This document shows positions 34,792 to 44,331 of a stretch of 58,999 nt of DNA, one piece after another. The DNA is from Treponema sp. (GTDB lineage Bacteria; Spirochaetota; Spirochaetia; Treponematales; Breznakiellaceae): positions 1 through 58,999 of the forward strand of contig JAISBR010000139.1 in assembly GCA_031266095.1 (NCBI GenBank). The letters run 5' to 3'. Both the position numbers and the translations under genes were made by a program. Within the stretch, counting starts at the first letter, position 1. Every line of letters begins with the position of its first letter. The notes under the pieces are model-generated. The model was not told where the DNA came from and searched no databases. It worked only from the letters and a program-made list of their open reading frames with translations.

Positions 34792-35757
34792 TTGAATTTT
34801 GTCCTGCGGAGGCTTGCCGTTGCGCTTATCACCCTGTTTTTGGTATCGGTGCTCAGCTTCCTGGCCTTCAGCGTTATCCGGGGGGATCCGGCGAGTCTTA
34901 TCCTGGGGACCGAGGCCAGCGCCGGGCAAGTCGCCGCGTTACGCGAAGAGATGGGCCTTAACCGGAGTCTCCCCGCGCGTTATCTCGTTTGGCTTACGGG
35001 TTTCCTCACCGGCAATCTGGGGAACTCGGTCCGCTATCGGGGCGAATCTATTTCTGCTATGATCATGGACCGGCTGCCGGTAAGTTTTGCCCTGGCTCTG
35101 CTCTCCCTTTTTTTTATCCTGCTTATTGCGATCCCGGTCTCGCTGTTTTCGGTGCGCCGGGAGGAGGGGATTGCGGATCGCCTGGTAAATGCCTTCACCG
35201 CCCTCAGTGTTAGTGTTCCGGGTTTTTTCCTGGGGGTACTCTTTATCTGGATTTTTGGCATAGGCGCAAGACTCTTCAGCCCCGGTGTTTATATTGACTA
35301 CCGGATAAGTTTTGCCGGTTTTGCCGCTTCTCTCTGCTTTCCCGCCCTGGCAATTGCCATCCCCAACGCCGCGATCCTCATCAAATTCCTGCGTTATTCT
35401 CTTTTTAAAGAACAGCGGAGTGATTATGTCCGTACCGCCCGGAGCAAGGGAGGGAGCTGGCCTCTGGTACTGCGGCGTCACGCGCTGCGGAACGCCCTGG
35501 TTCCCTCGATTACCGTACTGGGAATGATCATCGCCGAGGTCTTTTCCGGGAGCATTGTGATCGAGCAGGTTTTTACCATTCCGGGAATTGGACGGCTTCT
35601 TATTGCCGCGATTACCTCACGAGACTATCCTCTGATTCAAACGCTGGTGGTGTACATCGCCGCCGTAGTAGTCATCGCCAATACCCTTGTGGACATCACC
35701 ATCCAGATCATTGATCCCAGGATCAGGCTGGAGGGAGCCGAAGATGATCTTCACTGA
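34792..35757 (+). CDS. DppB-like ABC transporter permease
   Basis: 321-residue inner-membrane permease, first of the two peptide-importer permeases. N-terminal RRLAVALITLFLVSVLSFLAF, about six transmembrane helices, and the EAA loop region YVRTARSKGGSWPLVLRRHALRNALVPSIT (in part), which contacts the ATPases. The start is TTG 34792, one base after the stop of the binding protein; the nearest ATG is far inside the conserved region. Length is normal for DppB/OppB. Confidence 0.92.
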   Translation: MNFVLRRLAVALITLFLVSVLSFLAFSVIRGDPASLILGTEASAGQVAALREEMGLNRSLPARYLVWLTGFLTGNLGNSVRYRGESISAMIMDRLPVSFALALLSLFFILLIAIPVSLFSVRREEGIADRLVNAFTALSVSVPGFFLGVLFIWIFGIGARLFSPGVYIDYRISFAGFAASLCFPALAIAIPNAAILIKFLRYSLFKEQRSDYVRTARSKGGSWPLVLRRHALRNALVPSITVLGMIIAEVFSGSIVIEQVFTIPGIGRLLIAAITSRDYPLIQTLVVYIAAVVVIANTLVDITIQIIDPRIRLEGAEDDLH

Positions 35758-36595
35758 GACGGCTCAAAAGCGCGGGGATACAGAACGCGGCATTATGAGA
35801 ATGATGATGAACGGCGAATTCAAAGTTGGACTGTTCCTCTCGTTTCTTATTATCGTTATGTCCCTGGTAAGCCTGTTCAGGATACCTTACGATTACACGC
35901 GGATGGATCCGGAGCGGCGTTTCCTGCCGCCCGGCGCCGGGTGTCTCTTGGGGACCGATAACTTTGGACGGGATGTTTTTTCCCGGATTATCACCGGCAG
36001 CAGATATACCCTTATCCTCGCTCTGTGTACTGTGGCGGGCGCTGCCGCCGCGGGGACCATCCTGGGCCTGTTCTCAGGCTACTCAGGCGGGATCCGTGAT
36101 GAGATCATTATGCGGATAATGGATGCCTTGAGTTCTTTTCCGGGGATACTCCTGGCCCTGGTCCTGATTGCCCTGATGGATAACGGCCAGTTCACCCTTT
36201 TCGTCGCTCTGCTCATCATGTTTGTCCCCAGCTTCACCAGGGTTATGCGGAGCGGCGCGCTATGTTACAAGTACGCCGATTTCATTCTGGCGGAACGGCT
36301 TTTGGGCGCGGGCCATTTGCGGATCATTTTCATCCACATACTGCCGAACATGGTCCCATCCCTGCTTTCCGCCTCAGTACTGGGGCTTTCCAACGCGATC
36401 CTCGCCGAGTCCGCTATGAGCTATCTGGGCTTGGGCATTCAGCCGCCCACGCCAAGCTGGGGGCGGATGCTTTTCGAGTCTCAAAATTTTCTGTTTACCG
36501 CACCGTGGTGCGTCCTCAGTCCGGGTATTTGTATCATGCTGGCGGTGCTCGCTTTTCATTATCTGGGCGAAGGTATCCGCCGCGGCTTGGGATAA
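35744..36595 (+). CDS. DppC-like ABC transporter permease
   Basis: 283-residue partner permease. ATG 35744 after GGAGGGAGCCGAAG, overlapping dppB-like by 14 bases; an upstream in-frame ATG lies deep in that gene. Features: a first transmembrane helix about 23-40, HxLGTDxxGRD-type motif here GCLLGTDNFGRDVFSRI, about six helices, EAA loop near LAERLLGAGHLRIIFIHILPNM, and the C-terminal SYLGLGIQPPTPSWG typical of DppC/OppC. Confidence 0.92.
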   Translation: MIFTETAQKRGDTERGIMRMMMNGEFKVGLFLSFLIIVMSLVSLFRIPYDYTRMDPERRFLPPGAGCLLGTDNFGRDVFSRIITGSRYTLILALCTVAGAAAAGTILGLFSGYSGGIRDEIIMRIMDALSSFPGILLALVLIALMDNGQFTLFVALLIMFVPSFTRVMRSGALCYKYADFILAERLLGAGHLRIIFIHILPNMVPSLLSASVLGLSNAILAESAMSYLGLGIQPPTPSWGRMLFESQNFLFTAPWCVLSPGICIMLAVLAFHYLGEGIRRGLG

Positions 36596-36597
36596 AA

Positions 36598-37596
36598 ATG
36601 GTGACTTTGCTGGAAGTGAGGAACCTGTCGGTCGGGATCAGGCGGAATAATGAATACCTTCCGGTGCTGAACGGAATCGATTTTGACATTGCGGCCGATG
36701 AGATTGTGGGGCTTGCCGGGGAATCAGGCTGCGGCAAAAGCCTTACCGCCCTCTCAATATCGCGCCTTTTGCCGCCGGCGGCCGGGATCACGGGCGGCAG
36801 TATCAGGTTTAACACGGGTGTTTTGGATAGAGCCGTTTACTGTGACATGCTTTCCCTTGACGAGGTGGAACTTTGCCGGATCAGGGGCAGGGATATTTCC
36901 ATGATCTTCCAGGAACCCCGGCAGTCTTTGAATCCCCTGATTCGGATTGGGGCGCAGATTATCGAAACGCTGAGGCTGCACGGTTTAAGAGACGGGAAAC
37001 AGGCCCGCGCGGCGGCCTTGGACATAATCGGGAAATTGGGCCTGGCTGAGCCGGAAAAAATCTTCAATGCGTACCCTCACCAGCTCTCAGGGGGAATGTG
37101 CCAGCGGGTGATGATTGCCATTGCCACAATCTGCCGGCCTAAGCTCCTTATCGCCGATGAACCAACCACCGCCCTGGACCAGACGACGCAGAATCAGATC
37201 CTGGCCCTGCTTGAACAGATAAATCGGGATTTTGGTGTCTCTATACTCTTTATTTCCCACGATCTTTCGGCGGTCCGTCGTTTTTGCCGTCGTTTCCTGG
37301 TGATGTACGCGGGGAGAATTGTCGAAGAAGGGAGCACGGAGACCCTCTTTTCTTCGCCGGCCCACCCTTACACCAGGGGGCTTATCGGCGCCATTCCAAA
37401 CAGAGAACACCGGGGCAGACCGCTGGTAAACATAAGCGGCAGGACGCCTTCGATAGAAGACCGGTTTTCCGGCTGTTCTTTTGCGCCCCGCTGCCCCCAA
37501 GCGCTGGAAAAATGCCTTGAGGCCTTTCCCCTGGAAACGGATCTCGGCGACGGACACCGGGTGCGCTGTGTTATGGCGGGGGCCGGTTATGACTGA
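36598..37596 (+). CDS. DppD-like ABC transporter ATP-binding protein
   Basis: 332-residue ATPase. Walker A GESGCGKS (41-48), signature LSGGMCQRV, Walker [13 protein letters not shown] and switch His in FISHDLS. C-terminal oligopeptide-transporter extension with [14 protein letters not shown], the Cys-rich motif that in DppD/OppD family members can hold an iron-sulphur cluster. ATG 36598 is two bases after the permease stop. Overlaps the second ATPase gene by 8 bases. Confidence 0.93.
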   Translation: MVTLLEVRNLSVGIRRNNEYLPVLNGIDFDIAADEIVGLAGESGCGKSLTALSISRLLPPAAGITGGSIRFNTGVLDRAVYCDMLSLDEVELCRIRGRDISMIFQEPRQSLNPLIRIGAQIIETLRLHGLRDGKQARAAALDIIGKLGLAEPEKIFNAYPHQLSGGMCQRVMIAIATICRPKLLIADEPTTALDQTTQNQILALLEQINRDFGVSILFISHDLSAVRRFCRRFLVMYAGRIVEEGSTETLFSSPAHPYTRGLIGAIPNREHRGRPLVNISGRTPSIEDRFSGCSFAPRCPQALEKCLEAFPLETDLGDGHRVRCVMAGAGYD

Positions 37597-38332
37597 ACCG
37601 TTTCCGATACTTTCGATTAGGAATCTTTCTAACGCCTATATCAGCCGGAGCTTCGGCCTATTTGGCAAAAAAGAAATCAAACCTGTTCTCAATCATGTAA
37701 ATCTGGACATTGCCCCGGGTGAAATATTCGGCATGGTGGGCGAATCAGGCTGCGGCAAGAGTACCCTGGCCCGCTGTATTCTGGGCCTCATTGATTATGA
37801 GGGAGAGATAGTTATTGACGGGCAAAAGAGGGAAGGGCGGGGCGGGGTGGGGCATCTTCCATTTTCACGGAAGGTACAGATGATATTCCAGGAAAGCGGG
37901 ACTTCCCTTAACCCGGCGAAAAAGATCGGCTGGTTGATGGAAGAACCGCTGCTTATACACCGGCTCGGCGTGCCGGGGGAACGGGAGCGCAAGGTAGACG
38001 ATATGCTGATCCGGGTAGGACTTGATCCTTCGTACAAAAAGCGGCGCGTAAACGAGCTTTCAAGCGGCCAGAAGCAGCGGGTCTGTATAGGCCGGGCCTT
38101 GATACTGGAGCCGAAACTCCTCATCGCCGACGAGGCCACCAGTTCCCTGGATGTTTCGGTTGGGGCGCAGATCCTCAACCTGTTCCGGGAATTGCACAAC
38201 GATCTGCGTCTCAGCATCCTGTTTATTTCGCATAATATGGACGCTGTGGAGTACCTCTGTGATTCAATCGCCGTGATGAGGGAAGGGCGGATTGCCGAAT
38301 ACTCAGGCGGATCTGGACCGGATACTGAATGA
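37589..38332 (+). CDS. DppF-like ABC transporter ATP-binding protein (short form)
   Basis: 247-residue second ATPase of the importer. Walker [10 protein letters not shown] (51-59), signature LSSGQKQRVCIGRAL, Walker B LLIADEATSSLDVSVG. The usual C-terminal oligopeptide-transport domain of DppF/OppF (about 60-80 residues) is absent, so the protein ends soon after the nucleotide-binding domain. ATG 37589 overlaps the previous gene. Last gene of the operon; followed by the GGGGTATTAAACC dispersed repeat. Confidence 0.9.
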   Translation: MTEPFPILSIRNLSNAYISRSFGLFGKKEIKPVLNHVNLDIAPGEIFGMVGESGCGKSTLARCILGLIDYEGEIVIDGQKREGRGGVGHLPFSRKVQMIFQESGTSLNPAKKIGWLMEEPLLIHRLGVPGERERKVDDMLIRVGLDPSYKKRRVNELSSGQKQRVCIGRALILEPKLLIADEATSSLDVSVGAQILNLFRELHNDLRLSILFISHNMDAVEYLCDSIAVMREGRIAEYSGGSGPDTE

Positions 38333-38369
38333 GTCTCCCCGCGGCAAAGGCGTGAATCGAAGGTTTGAC

Positions 38370-38400
38370 GGGGTATTAAACCATGCTTTCGAATAAAAAA
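38370..38400 (+). repeat. Dispersed repeat GGGGTATTAAACC (copy 2)
   Basis: GGGGTATTAAACCATGCTTTCG then an A-tract; matches 2158-2188 with few differences. Immediately precedes the minus-strand terminator hairpin. Confidence 0.6.
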
Positions 38401-38426
38401 CGGACGGCGGTTTATCACCGCCGCCC
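38395..38426 (-). terminator. Intrinsic terminator of the large lipoprotein gene
   Basis: On the minus strand GGGCGGCGGT, loop GATAA, ACCGCCGTCC (one mismatch), then GTTTTTT. It sits 70 bases after the stop of the 884-residue lipoprotein gene. Confidence 0.7.
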
Positions 38427-38494
38427 GCGCTCTTCTTCCTACTTTGTTGACCTGCAACGCGGGCGGCGTCTAAGCGCCGTCTCCGCATTTTTAC

Positions 38495-41149
38495 TTACTG
38501 CCAACTAACGTTGAAGGTGATTACTTCATAATAAGGTTTACCAGACACCGTGGCACCGGCAATGGGCCACAGATCGATAGGTAATAATGTTGAACCGCTC
38601 TCACTCACGCCTTTATCAATATAGGCGACAACCCTGAATATATCCGGGTTTTGAGCTTGAGATTTCCAGGAAGGTCCAAGATAAACCGTTAACCGTTCAG
38701 TAGCGTTATCATACGTAACAGACCAGTCTCCGCTGGGCATCCCGCCGGTCCACTTCACCGGATTGCTGGCGGAGCTTTCCTTTTGGTGACCATGCGTCGA
38801 ATCAGGGGGAACTACAGTCCACTGAATTGTATTCGTATATCCGGTAGTAGTATTGCCGGTAAGAGATATAGAACTGGTAGTAACATCGGTTACCGGTTTA
38901 AAGGTCGCAGGAGGCGGAGGCGGCGTTTGATATTTGAATACATTGACCGCTTTTTCCTGTGCCTCGATACCCGTTTTGTTGATCTTCAGCACGACCGGTC
39001 CGGTACCCGTGGCGGTCACGGGCAGTGTGTACTCCGTTGCTGTTATTTGCGTCAGGGGACTTCCCTTAGTGGCATAGGTACTGTCCGTGAATACAATGTC
39101 GCCAATAGCCAATCCTCCGGCCGGGGCGCTGCTGAAGGTAAAGGTCAGCGCTGTGGTAGTGGTATTCACGTCTCCATTAGCGGTAACGCTGTAGGTTATA
39201 TCCGGCTGCGGCGGGACAACTATATTGATGTCACTATCGGTGACCGTGATATAGATTATGCGGTTATACAATGCCAGATTGGACTTATCTACAACATACG
39301 TTTGTATACCGTCGCTTAAGGATATCCGCACACTGTAATTTGTCCCCTGTACGATCGGGAAGGTACTTGAACTCTTGAACGCGACGCTGTACGTATCCGG
39401 GTTGACCACCGGGGAAGACGGCGCGAAAGAGGCGGTCCCGGCCGGTCCGGTGACTTGGATACCGGTGATACCGGCGGACGTCGTTTGATTCTCAACATTG
39501 ATTGTGGTCTTTATTGTAGAACCAACTTTGATATCTTGTTGGGAAAGAGTAATGACAACCAGATTATCCTTGATCACCGCCTGGCGCTCCACCGCGAAGT
39601 ATTCCACACCGGCGCCGGATCCCTGGCTATTCCTTACCAGAACCTGTATTAAATACTGCTTGCCGGTTATAAGCGGTACATCGTTGGTGCCTTCAACCAG
39701 AACTCTGCCAATTGAGCCGCCGGGTCCAATCGACCCGCTTGGAATAAATTCAGCGTTCGGGAGAGAGATGATCTTGCCGGTATCAGGATCAATCACGTTG
39801 ACGTGAGTTACATACGCCAGGGTGCTGTTGTTGATAATTTTGATTTTGCCGGTTCCCGGCGGGTATGCGTCAGGTTGGCCAAGATTATCATAATAGACGA
39901 GCGTTTTGGTTTCCCGGGGGTTTACCCTTACCGGATTAACCTGACCGTAATCTCCTCCCGACTTGTCCGACAAGAATCTTACATTGACAATGCCCGCCTC
40001 AACAATGAATTTCACGGACTGGTCCGCGTACAAATAATCCGGATGCTGCATCCTTATTACATTGTTGATATCGATACCCTGCACGATGGTGTGGGCGTCC
40101 GACTTATTGATAACCTCAAGGATTCCGTGAGTATCGTCCAGCAGGTCCTCTATCGCCGTGTTATCTTCATTGGATGCGTCATTGGGAATAGGCGGCCAAA
40201 CATGAGACACATCGTATGTCCCCGTTTTCGTTCTGTAGAAGTACAGATAATTTGTCCGTAATGCCTGCGGATCATTGATGGGAATAACGATTGAATTCTT
40301 GGGACCGACAGCGCGAGAGGCGCCTCCCGATGTATAAGTTATCTGAGTAACCCATGAGCCCTGTCCAAGGGCTATTGACTGTTGATCCTTGGCCCTGACC
40401 GCCGGTACGCTATTTCCGCCGCTGGTCACAGTCATAATGCTATAGACCTTATCCAACATCGCAAATCTGGCGCTGTCAATAGGCTGGGTTTTTGTCATAT
40501 TCATGACTATAAAAGCGCCCATTTTATCCCTGTTATAAGAGGGGATTATCGCGGGAGATGAACCTTCACCGTCAGTCGGACTTTCGGTGGGGGGATCCGG
40601 ATCAACGTAATCGTCACCATGTTCACCAACTTCTTTATCTATGATAATCACACCGTCTTTATCCCGGTAAATATGCAGATCCACAACCTGTTTTGGCAAG
40701 GGCAGCGGGATGGAAAATACTTTGCTTCCGGCTACACCGTCATTTGGGTTAGAAATAATATTTTTTGTGGGATCCGCCTGGTAGTCCCGCCATGCTACAA
40801 TAACGTGATAATTCTTATCACTCGGCCTTAAATACTGCGCCTTTTTCGTTTCTCTCATTGGTTTCTGGGAGAATGTTACGGAAGGAGCCTGGGCAGTAGG
40901 ATTGTCCTCCGGCGCCGTCCATTCAGGCTGCGTAATTTCAATTCTTTCAACATCAACTGTCAAAGTATGGTTGACAATTTGAAGCACCGCGCTTGTAACG
41001 TCTGTAGTGTCCAATTCACCGGACACGTTGGCGTTAAGCTCCAGCTTAAGTTCAGGGTTAAAACCGACCGGATTGAGACAACCAGCCAGCACCAGTAAAA
41101 CGCCCGCGGAAACGGCGACTCCTAATGCGGAGATTACATGCTTTTTCAT
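38495..41149 (-). CDS. Large surface lipoprotein with Treponema-type Ig-like repeat
   Basis: 884 residues. Signal peptide with lipobox LVLAGC (Cys24). The body is beta-rich and Thr/Ser/Val-rich. No catalytic motif. A region near 640-745 (YSVTANGDVNTTTTALTFTF, then GDIVFTDS, ATKGSPL, VLKINKTGIEAQEK) matches a repeat type common in treponeme surface lipoproteins (YSVTANG...KTGI). A poly-Pro linker (PPPPPATF) precedes a C-terminal domain (about 755-884). Function unknown; a cell-surface adhesin or binding protein is inferred. ATG 41149 follows GAGGAGAGG, with a near-consensus promoter about 110 bases upstream and a terminator downstream: a single-gene unit. Confidence 0.8.
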   Translation of the reverse strand: MKKHVISALGVAVSAGVLLVLAGCLNPVGFNPELKLELNANVSGELDTTDVTSAVLQIVNHTLTVDVERIEITQPEWTAPEDNPTAQAPSVTFSQKPMRETKKAQYLRPSDKNYHVIVAWRDYQADPTKNIISNPNDGVAGSKVFSIPLPLPKQVVDLHIYRDKDGVIIIDKEVGEHGDDYVDPDPPTESPTDGEGSSPAIIPSYNRDKMGAFIVMNMTKTQPIDSARFAMLDKVYSIMTVTSGGNSVPAVRAKDQQSIALGQGSWVTQITYTSGGASRAVGPKNSIVIPINDPQALRTNYLYFYRTKTGTYDVSHVWPPIPNDASNEDNTAIEDLLDDTHGILEVINKSDAHTIVQGIDINNVIRMQHPDYLYADQSVKFIVEAGIVNVRFLSDKSGGDYGQVNPVRVNPRETKTLVYYDNLGQPDAYPPGTGKIKIINNSTLAYVTHVNVIDPDTGKIISLPNAEFIPSGSIGPGGSIGRVLVEGTNDVPLITGKQYLIQVLVRNSQGSGAGVEYFAVERQAVIKDNLVVITLSQQDIKVGSTIKTTINVENQTTSAGITGIQVTGPAGTASFAPSSPVVNPDTYSVAFKSSSTFPIVQGTNYSVRISLSDGIQTYVVDKSNLALYNRIIYITVTDSDINIVVPPQPDITYSVTANGDVNTTTTALTFTFSSAPAGGLAIGDIVFTDSTYATKGSPLTQITATEYTLPVTATGTGPVVLKINKTGIEAQEKAVNVFKYQTPPPPPATFKPVTDVTTSSISLTGNTTTGYTNTIQWTVVPPDSTHGHQKESSASNPVKWTGGMPSGDWSVTYDNATERLTVYLGPSWKSQAQNPDIFRVVAYIDKGVSESGSTLLPIDLWPIAGATVSGKPYYEVITFNVSWQ

Positions 41150-41255
41150 ACCTCTCCTCTATATTTTTAAGATACGGCGGCTTTACGGCAGCCGGTATAA
41201 TTCCACTTCCTTCGTGCCGGAGGAACAGGCCTCCGGACACAGGCTTCTTACTAGA

Positions 41256-41284
41256 AATATATCACGCTCTTCTATTTTTGTCTA
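41256..41284 (-). promoter_or_regulatory. Promoter of the large lipoprotein gene
   Basis: On the minus strand TAGACA (41284-41279) and TATATT (41261-41256) with exactly 17 bases between. The ~100-base 5' leader contains a CCGGAGG/CCTCCGG stem (41217-41236). Confidence 0.6.
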
Positions 41285-41587
41285 TATTTTGGAATTATTT
41301 TTGCCAAAAAAACGATGAAAATAAGGGAATATATGGGGAAACAACCGGGAATTCCCTTGTAACCCTGAATTTCAGAGAATCATATGGGTAATCTATGTTT
41401 CCGCACAAAACCAGCGAATTCCGCCATTAATTCCGGGCTTTGGGCGCATGGGAGGTAAAAATACTAATCCACAGTTCATACCTGTAGCTGTTTCCATGCC
41501 AAGCCGCCCCAAGTTCTCCCGTTATTCGGAGGCGCCGGCAGGCTGTAACAGCTAAAACAGGGAGCCGCATAATCGGCGTCTGGCGTT
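41285..41587. other. Gap between lipoprotein promoter and the 3' end of pyrD
   Basis: About 300 bases without a recognisable gene or clear terminator. Composition is AT-rich near the promoter and ordinary toward pyrD. Confidence 0.5.
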
Positions 41588-42541
41588 TCATCTGATAGAA
41601 ATATCTTCTATTCTGGCAATGCCGGTACTTCGCATATAGTTTTCAATCCCGGCGATGGTTTCAAGCATCACTGCCGGGTGGGCGAAAGTGGCGGAACCGA
41701 TCTGTACCGCGGCCGCCCCGGCCAAGAGGAATTCCAGAGCGTCTGCGGCGCCGGCGATACCCCCCATACCTACAATGGGTACCGCCGGTTTCGCGGTCTT
41801 ACCCGGCGCTCTAAGCGCCTCGTATAGTTCCCAGACCATGCGAAGGGCGATGGGCCTCACCGCCGGTCCTGAGAGACCGGCGCTGACATTGTCGAAGACC
41901 GGCTTCCTGTTTTTGATATCTATTGCCATTGCCTTGAAGGTGTTCACGAGGGAAAGGGCATCCGCCCCGGCATTGACGCAGGAGCGGGCCACTGCCGCCA
42001 GATCCGGCGCGTTAGGCGATAATTTTACCATAAGCGGCTTATCGCCGCAGGCCCGGCGCGTCGGTACCACCACCGAGGCCGCCGCCTGCGGGTCCAGGCC
42101 GAATGTCATCCCCCCGGCGTTTACGTTGGGACAGGAAATATTGATCTCTACCATGTCTACAGAACTCTCGTTAAGCAACGCGGCCCCTTCGGCGTATTCC
42201 TCCACGGTGGCGCCTGACAGGTTCGCGATCACCGCCGGTCCCAGTTCCCGCAGCCGGGGCAGCTCCCGCTCAATAAAGGCCGGGATACCGGGGTTCTCCA
42301 GCCCAATCGAATTCAACAGCCCGGCAGGGGTTTCCCAAATTCGTATACCGGTATTGCCTCGCCGGGGTTTCAGTGTCAGCCCCTTCGTACAGATAGCCCC
42401 AAGCCGGGAAACATCGATCAGGCCGCCGTACTCACTGCCATAACCAAATGTTCCGGAGGCGGCAATAACCGGGTTTCGCAAACGCATCCCGGCGATGGTA
42501 ACCGAGAGATCCGGCGCGTTCTTTGTCCATTGTTCATTCAT
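41588..42541 (-). CDS. pyrD: Dihydroorotate dehydrogenase B, catalytic subunit
   Basis: 317-residue class 1B FMN enzyme oxidising dihydroorotate to orotate. Active-site base Cys137 in EINISCPNVNAGG (class 1 uses Cys), FMN contacts in IAASGTFGYGSEY, MVKLSPNAPD and GMGGIAGAADALEFLLAGA. Works with the PyrK electron-transfer subunit encoded just upstream (8-base overlap), passing electrons to NAD+. Last gene of the pyrimidine operon. Confidence 0.96.
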   Translation of the reverse strand: MNEQWTKNAPDLSVTIAGMRLRNPVIAASGTFGYGSEYGGLIDVSRLGAICTKGLTLKPRRGNTGIRIWETPAGLLNSIGLENPGIPAFIERELPRLRELGPAVIANLSGATVEEYAEGAALLNESSVDMVEINISCPNVNAGGMTFGLDPQAAASVVVPTRRACGDKPLMVKLSPNAPDLAAVARSCVNAGADALSLVNTFKAMAIDIKNRKPVFDNVSAGLSGPAVRPIALRMVWELYEALRAPGKTAKPAVPIVGMGGIAGAADALEFLLAGAAAVQIGSATFAHPAVMLETIAGIENYMRSTGIARIEDISIR

Positions 42542-43424
42542 CGAAGATCAGTTCCTCCGCCGGAAATATGGGGCCGTCGGCGCAGCAGCGGCGGCTGCCG
42601 TTAACGGCCGCCACGGCGCAGCCAAGACAGGCGCCGACGCCACAGGCCATAATCCGTTCCAGGCTGACAAAACATGGAACTCCCGCGTCTTTGCAGCGGG
42701 CCGCCACGATTTTCAGCATCGGCGCGGGACCGCAGGCACAGACCGCCCGGTATTTTCCCGGTTCCAGAAAATCGGGAATAAGCCCCTTTAATCCGTCTTT
42801 GCTATTTTCGGCGGCGATGATCAGGTTGTTTGCCCTGAGAGTCGCCGGTCCCAGGAGGGCGTCTTTTTCTTTGATATTCCTGAAGCCGGTTCTGAACCCG
42901 GCGTAAAAATCAAAATTACCTTCAGGCTGCTCCGAAATCAGGGCTTCCAGCGGGGCAAGTCCAATACCGCCGGCGATAAGAGCAATCGGCTTTTCTCCAG
43001 AGGATAGAAAATCGGTCCAGCCGTTTCCCAGGGGGCCGGTGAGTTCCGCTTCTTCGCCGGGCCGCATATCCGATAATTCTTCCGTCCCTTTACCGCGTCT
43101 TGCGACGAGGAATTTTACCGTGTTGGAGTTCAGATACTTTGCCGTCATATACCGCTGACAGGGATTTTGCTTGTCCCTCACTTTTTTGCGGACGAAATCG
43201 TCATCCGCCGCTACGGGTTCCCAAAGGGCAACACTAATCGGACGGCCAAGGAAAACGGAGCTCCGCTTGGGCTTTACCATGAAGAACTGTCCCGCCCTGG
43301 GTGCCGGACCGGACCAGACAAAATCCAGGCGGAAGATGTCACGAGTGATGGAAGTATTGTTGATGAGCTCACAGCTGCTGCTCTGTTTTGGGGCATCGCT
43401 GCGGACTGAATTCTCAAACGTCAT
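42534..43424 (-). CDS. pyrK: Dihydroorotate dehydrogenase B, electron-transfer subunit
   Basis: 296-residue FAD/[2Fe-2S] protein of the ferredoxin-reductase superfamily. The N-terminal FAD-binding barrel (about 20-120) includes GRPISVAL; the NAD domain has PIALIAGGIGLAPLEALI. The C-terminal cluster motif ACGVGACLGC...RRCC supplies the four Cys ligands. About 30 residues longer than typical PyrK owing to an insertion near 70-90 (DFVRKKVRDKQNPCQ). Overlaps pyrF upstream by 11 bases and pyrD downstream by 8. Confidence 0.94.
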   Translation of the reverse strand: MTFENSVRSDAPKQSSSCELINNTSITRDIFRLDFVWSGPAPRAGQFFMVKPKRSSVFLGRPISVALWEPVAADDDFVRKKVRDKQNPCQRYMTAKYLNSNTVKFLVARRGKGTEELSDMRPGEEAELTGPLGNGWTDFLSSGEKPIALIAGGIGLAPLEALISEQPEGNFDFYAGFRTGFRNIKEKDALLGPATLRANNLIIAAENSKDGLKGLIPDFLEPGKYRAVCACGPAPMLKIVAARCKDAGVPCFVSLERIMACGVGACLGCAVAAVNGSRRCCADGPIFPAEELIFDE

Positions 43425-44331
43425 TTTTTACCGCCGCCCGTATCGCGTCACGCATCATGAGCGCGGCATTGCGGGCCGCTTCGGCCGCAAATACGTTATC
43501 CGCTATTTCTTCGATTTCCCCGGAATTTTTTAGCGCGGCGTTCCATGCCTTGAGGATGAAGCGGGAAGCGTTCACCACTCCGCCGTTTTCTTCCCGCAGC
43601 AGGAGGTACGCGTCATCCGCCGTGCCGCCCTGGGCGCCGTAGCCGGGAATTAGAAAAAACAGATTAGGGTACCTGTTCCTGATTTCGGCGGCTTCCTTCC
43701 GATCTGTACAGCCGACTACCGCTCCGAACGCGCCGTATCCGCGCCTGCCGGGATGCAAGGCGGCCAGTTCCGAAAGTTTATCACCTACGGCATGGTAAAG
43801 GCGGCGTTTTTCACCGGCGGCTTTACACTCCAGTTCTAAATATTCAAAATCCCTCATGCCCTTATTACTGGTTCGCATCAGCACAAAGGCGCCCTTGCCC
43901 TTACTGTCCGCATAAGAAAACCACGGCTCAATAGAGTCCATGCCCATATATGGCGAGAGGGTAACAAAGTCGGCCTCAAAGTCCCCTTCGAAATGGGCTT
44001 TCGCGTAACGGGTGGCAGTATCGGCTATGTCTCCCCGCTTGATATCGGCGATGACCAGGCCGCCTTTTTCGCGGATGTATTTTAAGGTTTTTCCGTAAGC
44101 CTCAAGGCCGGCAAGGCCCAGTTCTTCATAATAGGCGATCTGTACCTTGTAGCATGCGGCCGTGTCAAAAGTGAATTCAATGAGGGCCTTATTGAAAGCA
44201 AGTACGGCCTCAGCGTCCGAAGCTGCCAGCCGCCGTTCTCTGGGCGGGACATAGTTGGCCGCCGTATCCAGTCCGACACAGACATGGCCCTTCGCGGCGA
44301 CCGCCTCAAAAAGTTTATCCATGTTAAACAC
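43414..44331 (-). CDS. pyrF: Orotidine 5'-phosphate decarboxylase, type 2
   Basis: 305-residue TIM-barrel enzyme converting OMP to UMP. Catalytic DIKRGDIADTA motif (Lys/Asp tetrad) and the C-terminal IPGYGAQGG phosphate-binding segment are clear. The longer form with ECKAAGE-type insertion marks the type 2 (mycobacterial/Myxococcus-like) branch. Start: GTG 44331 is 6 bases after a perfect AAGGAG; TTG 44346 lies on the Shine-Dalgarno itself and ATG 44322 is 15 bases from it. Overlaps pyrC by 8 bases. Confidence 0.95.
   Translation of the reverse strand: MFNMDKLFEAVAAKGHVCVGLDTAANYVPPRERRLAASDAEAVLAFNKALIEFTFDTAACYKVQIAYYEELGLAGLEAYGKTLKYIREKGGLVIADIKRGDIADTATRYAKAHFEGDFEADFVTLSPYMGMDSIEPWFSYADSKGKGAFVLMRTSNKGMRDFEYLELECKAAGEKRRLYHAVGDKLSELAALHPGRRGYGAFGAVVGCTDRKEAAEIRNRYPNLFFLIPGYGAQGGTADDAYLLLREENGGVVNASRFILKAWNAALKNSGEIEEIADNVFAAEAARNAALMMRDAIRAAVKNDV

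Noticed and set aside
38462..38481. Second hairpin near the lipoprotein 3' end as a plus-strand terminator
   Set aside because: One mismatch in a 7-bp stem and the T-run begins several bases away; too weak to list.
39803..40261. Open frames antisense to the large lipoprotein gene
   Set aside because: The minus strand has a signal peptide, lipobox, promoter and terminator for the whole 884-residue protein; the antisense frames have none.
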